Assembly (NCBI GenBank): GCA_905147135.1
Contig: LR990044.1
Span: 15,690,122 to 15,754,121, forward strand
DNA length: 64,000 bases
Reading direction: 5' to 3'
Origin: Blastobasis lacticolella
Taxonomy: Eukaryota > Arthropoda > Insecta > Lepidoptera > Blastobasidae
Shown here: piece by piece, positions 44,541-56,149 of the stretch
Position numbering within the stretch: the first letter of the stretch is position 1
Layout: every line of letters begins with the position of its first letter
Made by a program: the position numbers and the translations under genes
Notes under the pieces: generated by a model
Database searches by the model: none
Told to the model about the DNA's origin: nothing
Seen by the model: only the letters and a program-made list of their open reading frames with translations

Positions 44541-45435
44541 AAAAATACACATTATCTAGACAGAGAGAAACAAAACCCTTAATTCTCCATTACAAAAAAG
44601 CAGGTCACTCCGATCATAAAGTCACGTGAACCATGAAACGAGCCAATCAAGTGTTTTTACATTTTCCTTTACTTACAACAGTTTGGCTCCCTGCCTGTTG
44701 GCGGGTGCCAAAGCCATCATGACATTCTATTGTACCAGTGTATTGCCTCTTTCAACTGCAAAATGTATGCCATGCATTCCCTAGTAAGTGGGGCACGTCT
44801 AGTATTGTAATTGAAAAATTCCACATTCTCTGAACAAAATGACCTGTGTACCGTTTGGCGAAATGGGATTCGTGGAAATACCTAATTCTAGCGTTTTTCG
44901 CGAATCTGTATATTTGACTATATATTAAATTAATTTCAAAATCATTTATTTCAGACTCATGGTAGCCCATAACATGGGTACACTAATACATTCGTTTACA
45001 AAGTTAGGTACAATGTCAAATTTAACACAATACAATGTCAATATATCAATATGAAATACAATACAAATTCCAATGTCAATTACAATATAAATTCTAATGT
45101 CAACATAATTATAAATGTCATGTGAACAAATAAAATTAAATCACTCTCCCACTTTTTGTTTTTACGAGTACCTACTCCGGAATCATGTAGCTTCCTATCA
45201 GTGAAACAAATTTCGAAAACGGTTTAGTAGTTTCCGCAACATATGACTTATATTCGCCATTTGGTTACAGTTGGAGACGTTTTATCGCAGATTTTATCAT
45301 GTAACTAATTTATTTCAAGCTTACGTGGTTTGAAATGAACATGCAAAAGTGTATGTATTTATGTATGTATGTAAACTCTTGATTGCTTAATAAATACAAG
45401 AGTTACAAAAATAATTTTACAAAGCAAAGGCGGGT
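44541..45435. other. Unassigned intergenic sequence
   Basis: A degenerate CAATGTCAAT-type repetition occupies about 45010-45120. A 72-codon frame at 44752-44970 (-) is unsupported. Confidence 0.35.
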
Positions 45436-45741
45436 TTATCCCACAATGGGATTTCTTCCAGACAACCTTAAACAGTCTGAAAGGGCATTCTTCAAAGTTT
45501 CATTCTTAAAACAAACCAGAAGCCAACAAAAAATAGTAATGACGATATCGGATAAAATACCAAAAATAACTGCCACACTATGAAAATAGTAACACAAAAG
45601 TTCACTTTTATTTGCCGACAGCCCAGGAAATGTGCTCCAGAAACTAATTAACTGCGTTTTAATTAGTTTGAATGTGTCTGTATAGTTTTTCATGGACTCT
45701 ATTAAAAAGTTCCCCTTGTATTGCTTGACAAAGTACTTCAT
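45436..45741 (-). other. 101-codon open frame with one hydrophobic segment; unassigned
   Basis: The predicted peptide has a polar amphipathic first half (ESMKNYTDTFKLIKTQLISF) and one strongly hydrophobic stretch (VAVIFGILSDIVITIFCWLL, about residues 57-76), then a short polar tail. This layout loosely recalls an internal exon of an insect chemoreceptor, but I see no signature motif, splice sites or neighbouring exons. It may equally be chance in AT-rich DNA. Confidence 0.15.
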
Positions 45742-45910
45742 CCGAAGAAACTTGATGGCGTTAAGATCATTTTAGTTTCATGAAATTATTTTAAATTGAT
45801 ATTAAATTCTGAGGATTGCCAGTCTAAAATGGCAGTGGACAGTGCACATAGCGCGAAAAACAGATGGCCGATGGTGCAGTAAAGTTCTCGACTAAGTAAG
45901 TACGTACCAG

Positions 45911-46330
45911 AAGACGCACGCAGCGCTTGCTGTCCTTGTCTTGCCTGCGCTCTTGACTGGTCCGCGACGGCGCCGCGTCCGTGCCTCGTATTTTCTGTAT
46001 GTTTTAAAAAGTCGCGTCCGCATCTTGTCTGCGACGTGTCTGCGTCTTACGTCTTTTCTGTGTAGCCGCTCGCTAATGCAAAACATACAGAAAGAACGGG
46101 TCATAGTCGCGGGCGGAGGTGCGGGCGGGGCGTGGTAAGCTGGGTCTCGCACGCAGGGCTTGCTGTCCCTGTCCTTCTTGCGTCCTTTACTGGTCCTGAT
46201 TCCCAAAAGGAAGCACGCCACTGGCACATTCGTGGCGTCCGTTTTTTCTATATTGTTTAAAAGGTCGCCTGCGCCCCGTCTGCGCCCTATCTGCGTCTTA
46301 GGTCTTTCTTTTCTGTCTCGCCGACGCCTA
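45911..46330. repeat. GC-rich diverged tandem duplication (offset ~233 bp)
   Basis: CACGCAGCGCTTGCTGTCCT (from 45917) and CACGCAGGGCTTGCTGTCCC (from 46150) begin two copies. Later shared blocks are GCGTCCGTGCC/GCGTCCGTTTT, TGTTTAAAAGGTCGC/TGTTTTAAAAAGTCGC and TCTGCGTCTTA. The 157-codon minus frame across it is an artefact of low stop-codon density. Confidence 0.65.
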
Positions 46331-46990
46331 AGGATAACGCCTGAACGTGCTTTAAAGAATCTCAAATATATTGTACCTATGTTAGAGATCTAAATTTATC
46401 ACAGAGAGATCAGAAATATCCATAATGAAAATCAAACACTTATTTATATGTTTGATCACTATGCTGAGTAATCATAGAAATAGCACACAGCTTTTATTGA
46501 TAATGAATCTAAAATATCACGTTACACAATTATAGTTAAACTTTAGTGGCGAGATCAAAGATAATCGTGAAATAATGTGATCAATATCAACGGAAACAAA
46601 TCGAATTACGCTGTTTTCCCTTATCTCTTGTAATCAATCAATACTTTATCCATCAATGTCAATTTTATTAGGAAGTTACGCGTGGGATATCCGAAAATAA
46701 ATCAGCCGATAGTGAGCTCGTTACGCAATAATTAATTCCTATTATCTAATATTGTGAGGCAATCATAATTAACTAACGTTTATGAACGCGCTTTGAAATT
46801 AGGTTTGCCAGTACGATTAACGTAAAAGCCGTGGTTGAAGTTCGCTCGTTCAATGTGCGATGAAAGTGTAGTGAATAATCACGAAACTGTTTAAACCTAT
46901 AGGTGTTCGTTTAAAACGTAACCCGTGCAATTTGTTATATTTAGAGATGATATAACCTAGGTTTATTGGTTACCTTATCGGCAACTTTAT
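46331..46990. other. Unassigned intergenic sequence
   Basis: Nothing recognised. Confidence 0.35.
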
Positions 46991-47536
46991 AAATAAATAA
47001 AATATAAAAATGCTTGGACAATTCACACAGCGCCATTTAGCCCAAAGTAAGCAAAGTTTGTGTTATGGATGTTGGATAACCTATAAACTACTTATATACT
47101 TTCTTAAAATACGTATCTACTTATTATACATATTTTAATACATACCTATTCTACTTATTATACATAATACACACCCAATCATCATCACAGCCCGTAACAG
47201 TCCACTGCAGGACTTAGGGCCTCTCCCACGAAAGGGGGGGTTACTGCCATAATCTCCACGCTTGGCAGGCGGGTTGGAGATCGCAGTGTTTAAATATAAC
47301 AATGGAAAATGCTGCTGCCCATTTTCCAGACTACGGAGACTCTTGGTCTTTTGCCTCGAAAACATTAGTCGCCTTGTACGACACCCATCAGCGTAAGGGG
47401 TTGGTGCTATTCTACTCTGCCGGACACCACACGGCCTACACCCAATCCCGTAACAGAAATTAAAATTCATTATTCCGCCGGGAATCGAACCCGGCACCTC
47501 TGCGTGGCAGACCAGCATGACCACTCAGGCCTTCAC
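46991..47536 (-). repeat. Family B SINE split by a family C insertion (second case)
   Basis: The right part (47447-47536) has the minus-strand head GAGTGGTCATGCTGGTCTGC and box B region GCCGGGTTCGATTCCCGG. The left part (46991-47179) has the 3' end AAACTTTGCTTACTTTGGGC and TAAATGGCGCTGTGTGAATT. A short duplication of CTTATTATACAT occurs near 47115-47165. Confidence 0.8.
47180..47437 (-). repeat. Family C SINE-like element, full length, nested in family B
   Basis: The minus strand runs from GGCCGTGTGGTGTCCGGCAG to GTGATGATG. Flanking 9-bp duplication ACACCCAAT (47171-47179 and 47438-47446). The 129-codon frame at 47135-47524 is an artefact that crosses both SINEs. Confidence 0.85.
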
Positions 47537-48239
47537 AAACATAGATAGTAAAGACTGCTTATATTGTTGATTATGTGGTTGATTATCGATAAACCTCGTT
47601 ATCATACTGGTAAGATGAACAAGTATAACCACCAAGAAACAGCGGATTGAAATTATTCTTTTTATATAGGTAAGAAGAGTTTGCTAGAGTTGATGCTCTT
47701 AAGCGCGCAAAATTGGGTATACCCCTAAATATTACGTATTTCACTTGACCAGGCAGCCATCTAACTAAATAGTGTATCTTATAACTAGGCCTAAGCCGAG
47801 AAAAGTAATTAGCGCCCATGTCAGTGGAGATATCTCTAAGAGGGTAATCAGATTTACGTGTGGTCTCCCGAATGAAAGATGTCGTACCGGGTTTTGCGGC
47901 TTCGTGAGACCTTGACCTTCAGGTCTGTAACTAGCTTAGCTTTCAATCTGATATGTAAGTAACACCTTACCTTCTACTGGCAAGTTTTACGATAATTTTA
48001 TAGGAATACAAAAATGTACTTGATCTGCTTGCTCTTCTAGTCTGCGTAGGTCTGTTTCCTTTGATCTAGTATTTTGTTTGCAGTTTTAGGTACTCACAGT
48101 ACGACACGGTTACCTATCTAGTTCCCAGACACTGCAGGCATTGTTTAATATTGGTTATTGGTCTCGCGAGCACGCTGCCACTAGACTAGCACCGCTTCCC
48201 ATAATGACATGGAATGGAATAGAAAAGAAGTTCTCAAAT
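47537..48239. other. Unassigned, partly repeat-like
   Basis: 47800-47900 (CGGGTTTTGCGGCTTCGTGA) and 48900-48975 share the AGAAAAGTAATTAG plus CCACTCACTGAAG-like layout weakly. No gene. Confidence 0.3.
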
Positions 48240-48650
48240 TATAAATAATTCTCATAGCATTACGTTAGAGTAAAATACTTGTCAAGCCCAAACTCGAATA
48301 TTTTATCATGCGCAGTTTAGGAGGTACTATGGCTATATTCCGTGTCCATCATCAGATCAGTTTGATGGTACCAGAACATTGCTTTGTTACCGAACTTACA
48401 TAAGTATGCAAAATTTGAGCTCAATCGGAAACCGGGAAATGGGTCAAATTGAACGTGAAAGATGTTATTACCCACAAACAGGGGGACATGGGAAAGTAAC
48501 TTAATAAAATTTTATCCATTTCCCGGTACCATCAAGTTGACCTGATAATGGAGACGGAAGGTGACCGTAGGAACTCTACGCATGATAAACCAATCGAGTT
48601 TGGGCTTGACAAGTATTATACTATGAAAGCATGCTATGAAAAAATATTTT
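48240..48650. mobile_element. Family K MITE with ~110-bp imperfect terminal inverted repeats
   Basis: CATAGCATTACGTTAGAGTA and CTTGTCAAGCCCAAACTCGA at the left are matched in reverse at the right (CGAGTTTGGGCTTGACAAGT, AAAGCATGCTATGAAAAAAT). The centre has AATCGGAAACCGGGAAATGG. A half copy lies at 28921. No transposase; the 62-codon frame here is an artefact. Confidence 0.75.
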
Positions 48651-51600
48651 TCGTAGAGAACTTGTTTGCTATTCCATTCCGTGTCAGTATAGGAAGCTTT
48701 CTATTGGCAGCAAAGCTAAAAAATAAAAGCTTGTAACTTGCAATAACTGAGACGACGCATTGTCTCACTTGCTATGGTATGGTCCAAACTTCTTACGCTT
48801 CTTCCATATTTATTACAGCTTGAGCCGCCATCAGGATTGTAAATCCACAGAAAAATTAAACACAGCTTTAGCTGAAAACGACCGGTTAATTCCGGTTATA
48901 TCCAGTTTTCCACTCAGAAAAGTAATTAGTAGTGCCCGCAACTGACGCGGCGTTATCCCACTCACTGAAGTCAGATTGACGAGGGCACGGCTACATACAT
49001 CGAAAATGTATCAATACCTTTAATATTTAAACTTGCCTACATGATAAAACAAACACTACGGATGAGTGTGTTTACTTTGTTTGAATTTATTACCAAATAC
49101 CTGAATAACAAAACAGAGTGCTTTAATAAAACTGTGGAATAAAAAACGTTACTTGAATTTATATTCGGAACAAAATCATTTACCAACCACGGAAATAATA
49201 GCCGACCAAATTCAGGACGGCACTCCTCATTGAATAGTCCGCGCGAAATTTACACTCGAAACCGGGTTCTGAATGCAAATTAGAAATGAGAGGGTTATCA
49301 TAAGAGTGCTTACTACAGACAAAGTAAGCATTTTCCGATAAAGACCCCACCAGCAATTCGAATGAGATACTTAAAATTACGAATTTTGGACACGTATGCG
49401 TAGGTGACGCGTTTCGCAGCGTGCCGTAGTCAAATCCTTATTTCGATGATAAAATATTCCGATACGAACATTAAATATAAGATAAAAACCCAACAAAGCA
49501 GACACAGGTATAGGTATCGTATGTGTAGCTAAAGAATTATGTATAGAATTAACCAATGATTTACAAATTATACACACTGTCACTTCCCACGAAGTACCTA
49601 CTATAATTTACATACTAAAACATCTTTAATAAAACTACAGTACAAAATACTTAGGTATGAATGTAATAGGTAAAGAACCTAAGCAGATATGGCATATGAA
49701 CATTTCTAGCGGACATGGAATGACGTAGTGCTTTACAAAGAGAATTCAGATAAGCGACTTTATGAAACATGCGTTCCTGTATTTGAATTTCAAAGCGGTG
49801 TCATAGAAAGTTCAGTACAAACGGGAAGCAAAAGTCAACTCTTTCTTTTACGTGGCCGTGCATCACACTTGAGTGTAATACTGAAAGATTTATTTCTTTG
49901 TTTTTAAGTAGTTAAGTTTCCGCGGTACAGCTTTATTTGCTGCTCTGCCAAAATGTGGTAATATTTTATGCAAAGTTTGTTTGCTGTTCTCATCAAGAAC
50001 GAATTGTCGGATTGTGAATATTTGGACGTGACTGAAGTTATTTTGAAACAATCTATTAATAACACAAGATATCATATTAGGAAAAAAATGTCTCTTCCAA
50101 AGAGTGATTTTCGAAATTGGTATGACTAAACGACGGCTGCAAATTAATATTAACTTTATACAATATTTACTTTTTCGCCCAAAATTTAAGAGAAGTATTT
50201 CGAAATAGCGGCAGCAAACTAATTTGGAGCATGTGAAAAGTTGCATCGTTTCTTGCTCGAACTACAAAAGCCAAAAGTGCAACTGCTTGTAGAACTGCCG
50301 TTACTGAACTATGTAAATTAGTATTGAACTGGGCGACTTCGTTTTTGCATCAGATCGGAACAAAGGAGATGTAAATTCAATAACCGTCAGCAATTTGTAC
50401 ATGGAATAGATTACCGATTCCCAACCAGAAGCGAAACTTGCGGTTCATTTAGTTAATGCGTTCTAAGAAGAAATAATGACAGGATTTATCATGTATTTTC
50501 TTGTTTCGTTAGATGTTTTGGAAATGAATGAACTGAATAATTGCACAAAATCCAAATTCGGATTTTTCTCTCAAGGCTAATTTATTTAAACTCTGATTTA
50601 TTTTAAATACTTAGGTACTTACTCGTTCTTTTGAATGAGACATTTGGGCCCCTGCTTGTTCAATTTTAATATAACTTTAATCCGAAAAAAATTATTGAAC
50701 CAAGCTACGTTTCGCATTTCGCGTAATCCCATGACACTGTTGTAAAGATTTAGGGGTGTTATCGCGAACATTGCTCAACGGTGTGACGTGTGCCCCGAAA
50801 ATTCAAAAGAATATATCTGTTCCTCTCAAGAGATTTTCAGCAATAAATCTCGCTTGTATCAAGAGAGACCTTCGCTCTTTATCCAGATCTTGGCTCTGAA
50901 CTAAAACACAGGAGGACGCTTGGTAGATCCTTTTTTGTTTTAACCCATCGCCTCCCGGAGGGGCATTTAACGGGAAAATGGGGGGCGTTCCGGTACTGAC
51001 ATTATTTAGATAGGGTTATGTGGATTGATGGGACACTTGTAGGACTTTTGGTTTATATTTTAAAAGATACAGTTGGTTTGTTGAGTGTCCATGAGAGCTT
51101 TAGTAAGCTCACGTTTTAGTACCGCAAATTAAGCGAGCTGTAAACTGAGCATCGGGTAAACAACCACTAATACTGGATCCTAACCTCTATTAATCAAGTT
51201 TCAGTTAATGCTGCGCTTTATGTAAAACTCATTTGGATTATGGTCGACTCTCTGCGAGTTCATCTGATACGTTGAATTACATTCGGTTCCTACCCGCAAT
51301 GCTGATTCCCTCAAAGGGATTACAAATGTATTAATTCTGTTTAATTATTTATTTGCTGATCTGATTTCGCGAGGTGCTGGATGCTGTTAATGTAAATGGC
51401 ACGCGCTGAGTGTCCTCATAATGGTTTGCCGGAGAATGTTTGCCTGTAATGAGGTTTGAAACAGCCAAATGTTTGAGATGATTTAATTACTGCAAATTAA
51501 ATGGGAATGTGATAGAAATCGGGCAACTGTTTGTGTTTGTAACTGGAACTGATAATTGATCGCAATTTGTACAAATATATTTTCCTTTTGATCTAATAAT

Positions 51601-51947
51601 AGAAGAGATTATCCGTAATTGTTTGTTTATTTATCGGTTCTATAGTTGTGTCACCCCCTTATTCCTCCCGTACCCCGTTCTCCACATTTAGGTCTTGATT
51701 GTATATTTTTCAATTCCTTTTATCAGACTGAATAATGCTTTTCTTAAATAAATCTATTTGTTAAGCTGTAAACAAAAAACCATACGAAAATGAAAGATTT
51801 ATGATATAGTTATATCAACTTTAAAATGTAATCACAATATCTTCATGAAATAAATTACTATGGAGCAGTCTCAATTTTTGCGTTCGTTAACGAATTCCAA
51901 TCCGACGTAATCCAATAAAACGGATCGAAATGTTGCTTTATTAACGT
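48651..51947. other. Repeat-poor region upstream of the connectin-like gene
   Basis: No SINE, MITE or LINE piece was recognised between about 49000 and 51947. This contrasts with the rest of the window. It must hold intron and possibly promoter or 5' untranslated exon of the gene below. I could not identify a promoter, a first exon or its splice donor. The 118-codon minus frame at 49890-50246 has no recognisable domain. Confidence 0.5.
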
Positions 51948-51969
51948 AATGACTTTCTCTTGTTCCAGA
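51948..51969 (+). promoter_or_regulatory. Splice acceptor directly upstream of the start codon
   Basis: A pyrimidine-rich tract (GACTTTCTCTTGTTCCAG) ends in AG at 51967-51968, one base before the first ATG at 51970. A likely branch-point region lies just upstream (TTAACGTAATG). It implies a spliced 5' untranslated leader, so the open frame beginning at 51949 is not the translation start. Confidence 0.7.
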
Positions 51970-54295
51970 ATGAAAATGGAGCCGCGGATCGCAGGCATTA
52001 TGTACATCCTCATTACATTTGCTCTCGTCAACGAGATGTCAATTAATGTACAAGCGAGGGACAACAACAAGAGACGGAAAGAAAAGACGGGTGGCTTCCA
52101 AAAAAATATTTGTGACATCACTGATCGAGACTCCAAAGTTCACTGCTACTGCGAAAACACAAGGGAACCCAGGAATGCGACCAAAGCGGAATGCTGGGTA
52201 TTCAATGGCGGCATACCCCGCGACGATCTCATCTGGCAGAGTTTTGCCTCGCAACCAACTTTGCAAACTTTATCTTTTAACGTTCGCGTCGACGGCGCTC
52301 TAGACTACGTGCCAACCAAAGCGCTGTATTACCTACAAAAGCTCCGATCCATTAACATTAAGTACGGAAGTATCACCGAAGTAAGCACATTCGCGTTCGC
52401 CAATCTAACTAATCTGAAGGAAGCAACGTTATCAACAAATCAAATAGAAATCCTCCAGCAGTACGCCTTCGCGCATCTCCCGAATATTACGACCGTAAAT
52501 TTAGAAGATAATATGATTTTAGAAATTGGAGTAGACGCTTTCGTCGATGTTCCCAAGTTGCAGAAACTCGTGTTTACTAAAAACAACATTTCATCGATTA
52601 AAGATGGCGCGTTCAGACATACGTTCAATTTGCTGGAATTGGACTTGAATAAAAACAACATATTCCATCTCAACCGTCGCACGTTTGATGGATTGGCTAA
52701 CTTGAGGAAATTGGATCTGAGAAGGAACCGCATTTACAACTTAACCGAGTTTACGTTCGAAGAACTGTGGAATCTACAAGAGTTGTTGCTTGGCAAGAAC
52801 GATCTGAAGTTTATTTCCGAGAGGGCCTTCGATGGACTGTCTCAGCTACGCAAGTTGTCCCTAGATGATAATAAACTGGCTGCCATCCCTTCAAAGTTGT
52901 TCGAGGGGGTGCGGGGCCTGACTTCCCTGGATTTGCGTTCCAACGAACTACACGCATTAACTTTCGACAACATCAAACCCATATTGGATAACTTGAAGCC
53001 GCAGAACAGCAATTTGCTACTCGAAGGTAATAATGAATATTTAATACATCCACGTGTGGAGTTGACAAACTTAAAACATACGCTGAATATTAAACGAGTA
53101 GAAACAGACGTTGTTATTAACTTTAACACACTTTGGAAGTTTGTTCTTTTATGATCCCTCGGGGTGTTCTCGGGTGTAAGGGAATGAGAGCCAAGTCGAG
53201 TGCAAAACCTTGTACATTCTTATGCAAAATTTTAAAATAATGTACTCATAACCGACTGATATTATTCATTTTATTCTCTATTCGCTAAGAAGCGGTAATT
53301 AATGAATATCAACTAGCTTCGAAGATACAGACGACGCTTTACGAAGCCAAACTAGCTGTCTATTATATATGTCTTATATATACCATTAATGCTATATATC
53401 AGATTATTATTTAAACAATGTGATATTATTTACCTAGATTGAATATCTACATTGATTAAATACACATTTCAATTTGGAATCTTCCGCTTCTTGCTGATGG
53501 TCCTCATAATCTTTACTTCCCCAACGTTCGCATTTTATACTTACCCCAGATATAATACATTTACAAATCCACTCAATCACCTTAATATTTTTTAAGATTC
53601 TTTTCCGCGCTCGCCGATCTTGGGAGGTAGTAAAAAGAATATTTTATACGATTAGGTTGCCCAAATCTTTGACCCTCTTAACTTAGCGGAAAACCGATTT
53701 CGAAGGGCGACTAGGCATACCATATTTTCGGTATTAGGCAGACATAAATGTTTTACAACATATTTCTTAACAGTTAAACTTTTCTATTGCAGAAAACAAT
53801 TTCGTTTGCGACTGTCGATTGAAATGGATGCATGCGCTGCGGAACGAGACTAGTAGCCAGAATACTAAGGATTCCCTCGACGGCGTCACCTGCAAAATGG
53901 ATCCCCCAATAGTGAGCTCAGCATACAATAAAATCGATCCAGCCGAAACCAAACTGGACTATAACCAGGAAATTCTTCACCCCGGTATATCCATTGAAAC
54001 CCTGAATGCCAAAGAAAACGCTACAGCTAAGAAGGATGACTTGAAAGATAGCAATGAAATTGTAACAGCTAAAAAGGGTAACAAACGCAACGTACTTGAA
54101 ATAGCACCGGAAACATTACCGTGTCCAAGAGAAGCTAAAACCACCACCGAGGTGGTTCCTGTCGTAGATCCCGTGATTCCAATCCAAAATGAAATGAAAA
54201 CTTACAGATTTCACGAGATGAATTCTACTAAAAAACTTGCAATGAGTGTTGTGGTTATAACATGGAGTATTTGCTTCACGTTTTTCTTTACTTAG
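51970..54295 (+). CDS. Connectin-like LRR cell-adhesion protein, two coding exons (51970-53026, 53793-54295)
   Basis: Joined exons encode 519 residues. Residues 1-29 form a signal peptide (IMYILITFALV core). A cysteine cluster follows (C48, C59, C61, C75). About ten 24-residue LRRs run from residue 96 to 340, for example LRKLDLRRNRIYNLTEFTFE and LRKLSLDDNKLAAIPSKLFE. An LRR C-cap lies at 349-386 (NNFVCDCRLKWM, C386; C463 may pair too). After a charged spacer, NSTKK and a hydrophobic tail (501-519) without a cytoplasmic end look like a GPI signal. Asn-linked sites: 69, 145, 172, 206, 257, 428, 496. The splice is phase 1 (GAAG|GTAATA, TTGCAG|AAAAC) and restores the C-cap. Drosophila Connectin, a GPI-anchored homophilic adhesion protein of motor axons and muscles, is the best family match from memory. 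It is somewhat longer, so orthology is inferred. Another LRR adhesion family is the alternative. Start: ATG 51970; 51976 has the better context. Confidence 0.8.
53027..53792 (+). other. Intron of the connectin-like gene (766 bp)
   Basis: GT at 53027-53028 in the context CGAAG|GTAATAATG, and AG at 53791-53792 after CTTTTCTATTGC. A likely branch point is TTCTTAAC near 53764. The exon 1 frame stays open for 125 intronic bases and stops at 53152-53154. No repeat insertion seen in the intron. Confidence 0.8.
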
Positions 54296-55140
54296 GTTTA
54301 AAATGGGGTCAATTTTTGTGCATCTAGTCTTAATGCTACATGAGATAATAGACTTTCTTTTAAAATAATGGCCCTTTATACTCTTAATTCGATTGTAGCA
54401 TGTACCTTAATATTAAGAAAGTTTGTTGTATAAATAATTAAGTATGGATTAAAATGTCGACTGAGCACTTAATTTCATATTTAAAACCCATGTCTTATTT
54501 GTACACTGCACTGCTAAAATGTAAAAAAAAACTAAATTAATCCAGTTAATTAAGTATCTACTTACGTATAAAATTTAATAATACTTACAAGTAAATCGTA
54601 TCAAAAGTAGGAACACTTTGCATAATAAGTCAATGAATTAATTCCTGAGCATCTAAGCATTTACGCTGATATTGTGAATATAGATAACCATTAATCACGG
54701 GTAAATTGAATGTTGTAAAACCAATTAAACGTTAGATAGTTTTAAGAAATTTCATGTCCACTTTCATCTGACTGTATTCTTCATTTGGCAGCTCATTTTA
54801 CATTCCACTTAGTAATTTTTGTTTAATTGTGGCTAAATGTGTCAGTTGTGTATTTGTATCGTGGATGATATTTTTAGAGTTAAGTGATTGACGATCATAA
54901 TTATCTATCTAATTGATGTGATATTATTGTATAATTATTGCCATTAAAGGGTTACATTTTATTACACCGATAATTTGTTATATTTATTTAAGCTTAAATT
55001 ATAATTACTTTTGATTTATTTACCATGCCTAAGTTCTCATTATAAAAAACAGTCATTGCACGCACCACAATGTATAACGTTGTATAAAGTATTTTGACAA
55101 GGCATTTTTGTATAAAATAAAAGTATTGTGTAATTTTTTG
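54296..55140 (+). terminator. 3' untranslated region and candidate poly(A) signal
   Basis: An AT-rich trailer follows the TAG stop. A canonical AATAAA at 55116-55121 is followed by a GT-rich stretch (GTATTGTGTAATTTTTTGTA), giving a predicted trailer of about 840 bases. Earlier weak signals are possible because the region is AT-rich. Confidence 0.5.
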
Positions 55141-56149
55141 TACAGCTTTATTTTATTTGAATTACTCCACTTCCAAAAGGAATAGACTGTCATCGTCATC
55201 AACAGCTACTTGCCACACCGGAATTTGACTTTCCTACACATTATATAAGCCAAGCTTTAGTAAATGTATCTTTATACGTACAGATACAGATACATCATCA
55301 TCAAATAACAGAAATAGGTAAAATTTTGAAAATATGCATGTATTCTGAAAACACATACATGCATTCTGAAAGCACTAAAAGTGCCGTAAGTAAATAGACG
55401 TAAGTAAATAAAAAAAACACTTGGTCTACGAACATACATTTTTAAATAAATTTAGGTGAGGGCAGGGTGAGCATGAGACAGAAGATAAGTCCACGTGGTC
55501 GAAAATTCGAAAGTGCGACCAAATCTCGCCACCACGCTGCAAATTCACAGTTGCAGCAAGGGCTTGCGCGGTGATTGAAAGCTGCAACGGACTGCGGACT
55601 TGGACGCACCCTAATTAAACACTAAAATAAAACGTCATTTACGTCCTTCATTATGGTAAGCTGGAATTCTCTGAGGGCCAGGAAGTCTTTTTGAATTGTT
55701 CTAGTATCCAACCGAAAGTAATTTCACGACGAATCCAAAGCCGATTAATCGGCTATAGCTACGAACCTTCGGCCGGAACCGAAGGCTTAAAGATCTAAAA
55801 AATATTGTTCGAGTTTAGGTACAAGCTACAATTAATAACATAAATGATTTCAAATCTCTAATATTGACTATATCATATAGAAAGGTAATTAAAAACCATC
55901 TCTAGAAGTTTCTCGGAAAAAGCCAGGTTTTATGCCGATGCCGAAGCTGAAAACACTGGGTAAAATTTTGATGTTCTACGCAATCGTTCCTAGTATTGAC
56001 GAATGTGTTAAATGGAGGCAGTTGTGTGGAATTAATATTGTATAGAATCGCGAATATGTAGAAAAACGATTGAGTGGAACATCGAAAAATTCCTCATTTT
56101 AAATGTTAGATTGAGGGTCAAAGCGACACGGGACATCTCCAAGTCATCA
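55141..56149. other. Unassigned intergenic sequence
   Basis: 55320-55378 contains a short duplicated ATGCATG..ATTCTGAAA motif. Short palindromes such as GCCGATTAATCGGC (55740) occur. No gene. Confidence 0.35.

Noticed and set aside
45892..46365. 157-codon minus frame rich in arginine
   Set aside because: It spans a diverged tandem duplication with high GC, where stop codons are rare. No start, splice or domain support.
49890..50246. 118-codon minus frame
   Set aside because: It reads like protein in places, but has no domain I know, no splice context and lies in AT-rich DNA. Kept only as a note.
51949..51969. Translation start at 51949
   Set aside because: The seven extra codons consist of the pyrimidine tract and AG of a splice acceptor. 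A start at 51970 gives a proper signal peptide.
51858..53129. Four minus-strand frames of 75-97 codons over the connectin-like exon
   Set aside because: They are antisense shadows of the LRR coding sequence, caused by its codon use.
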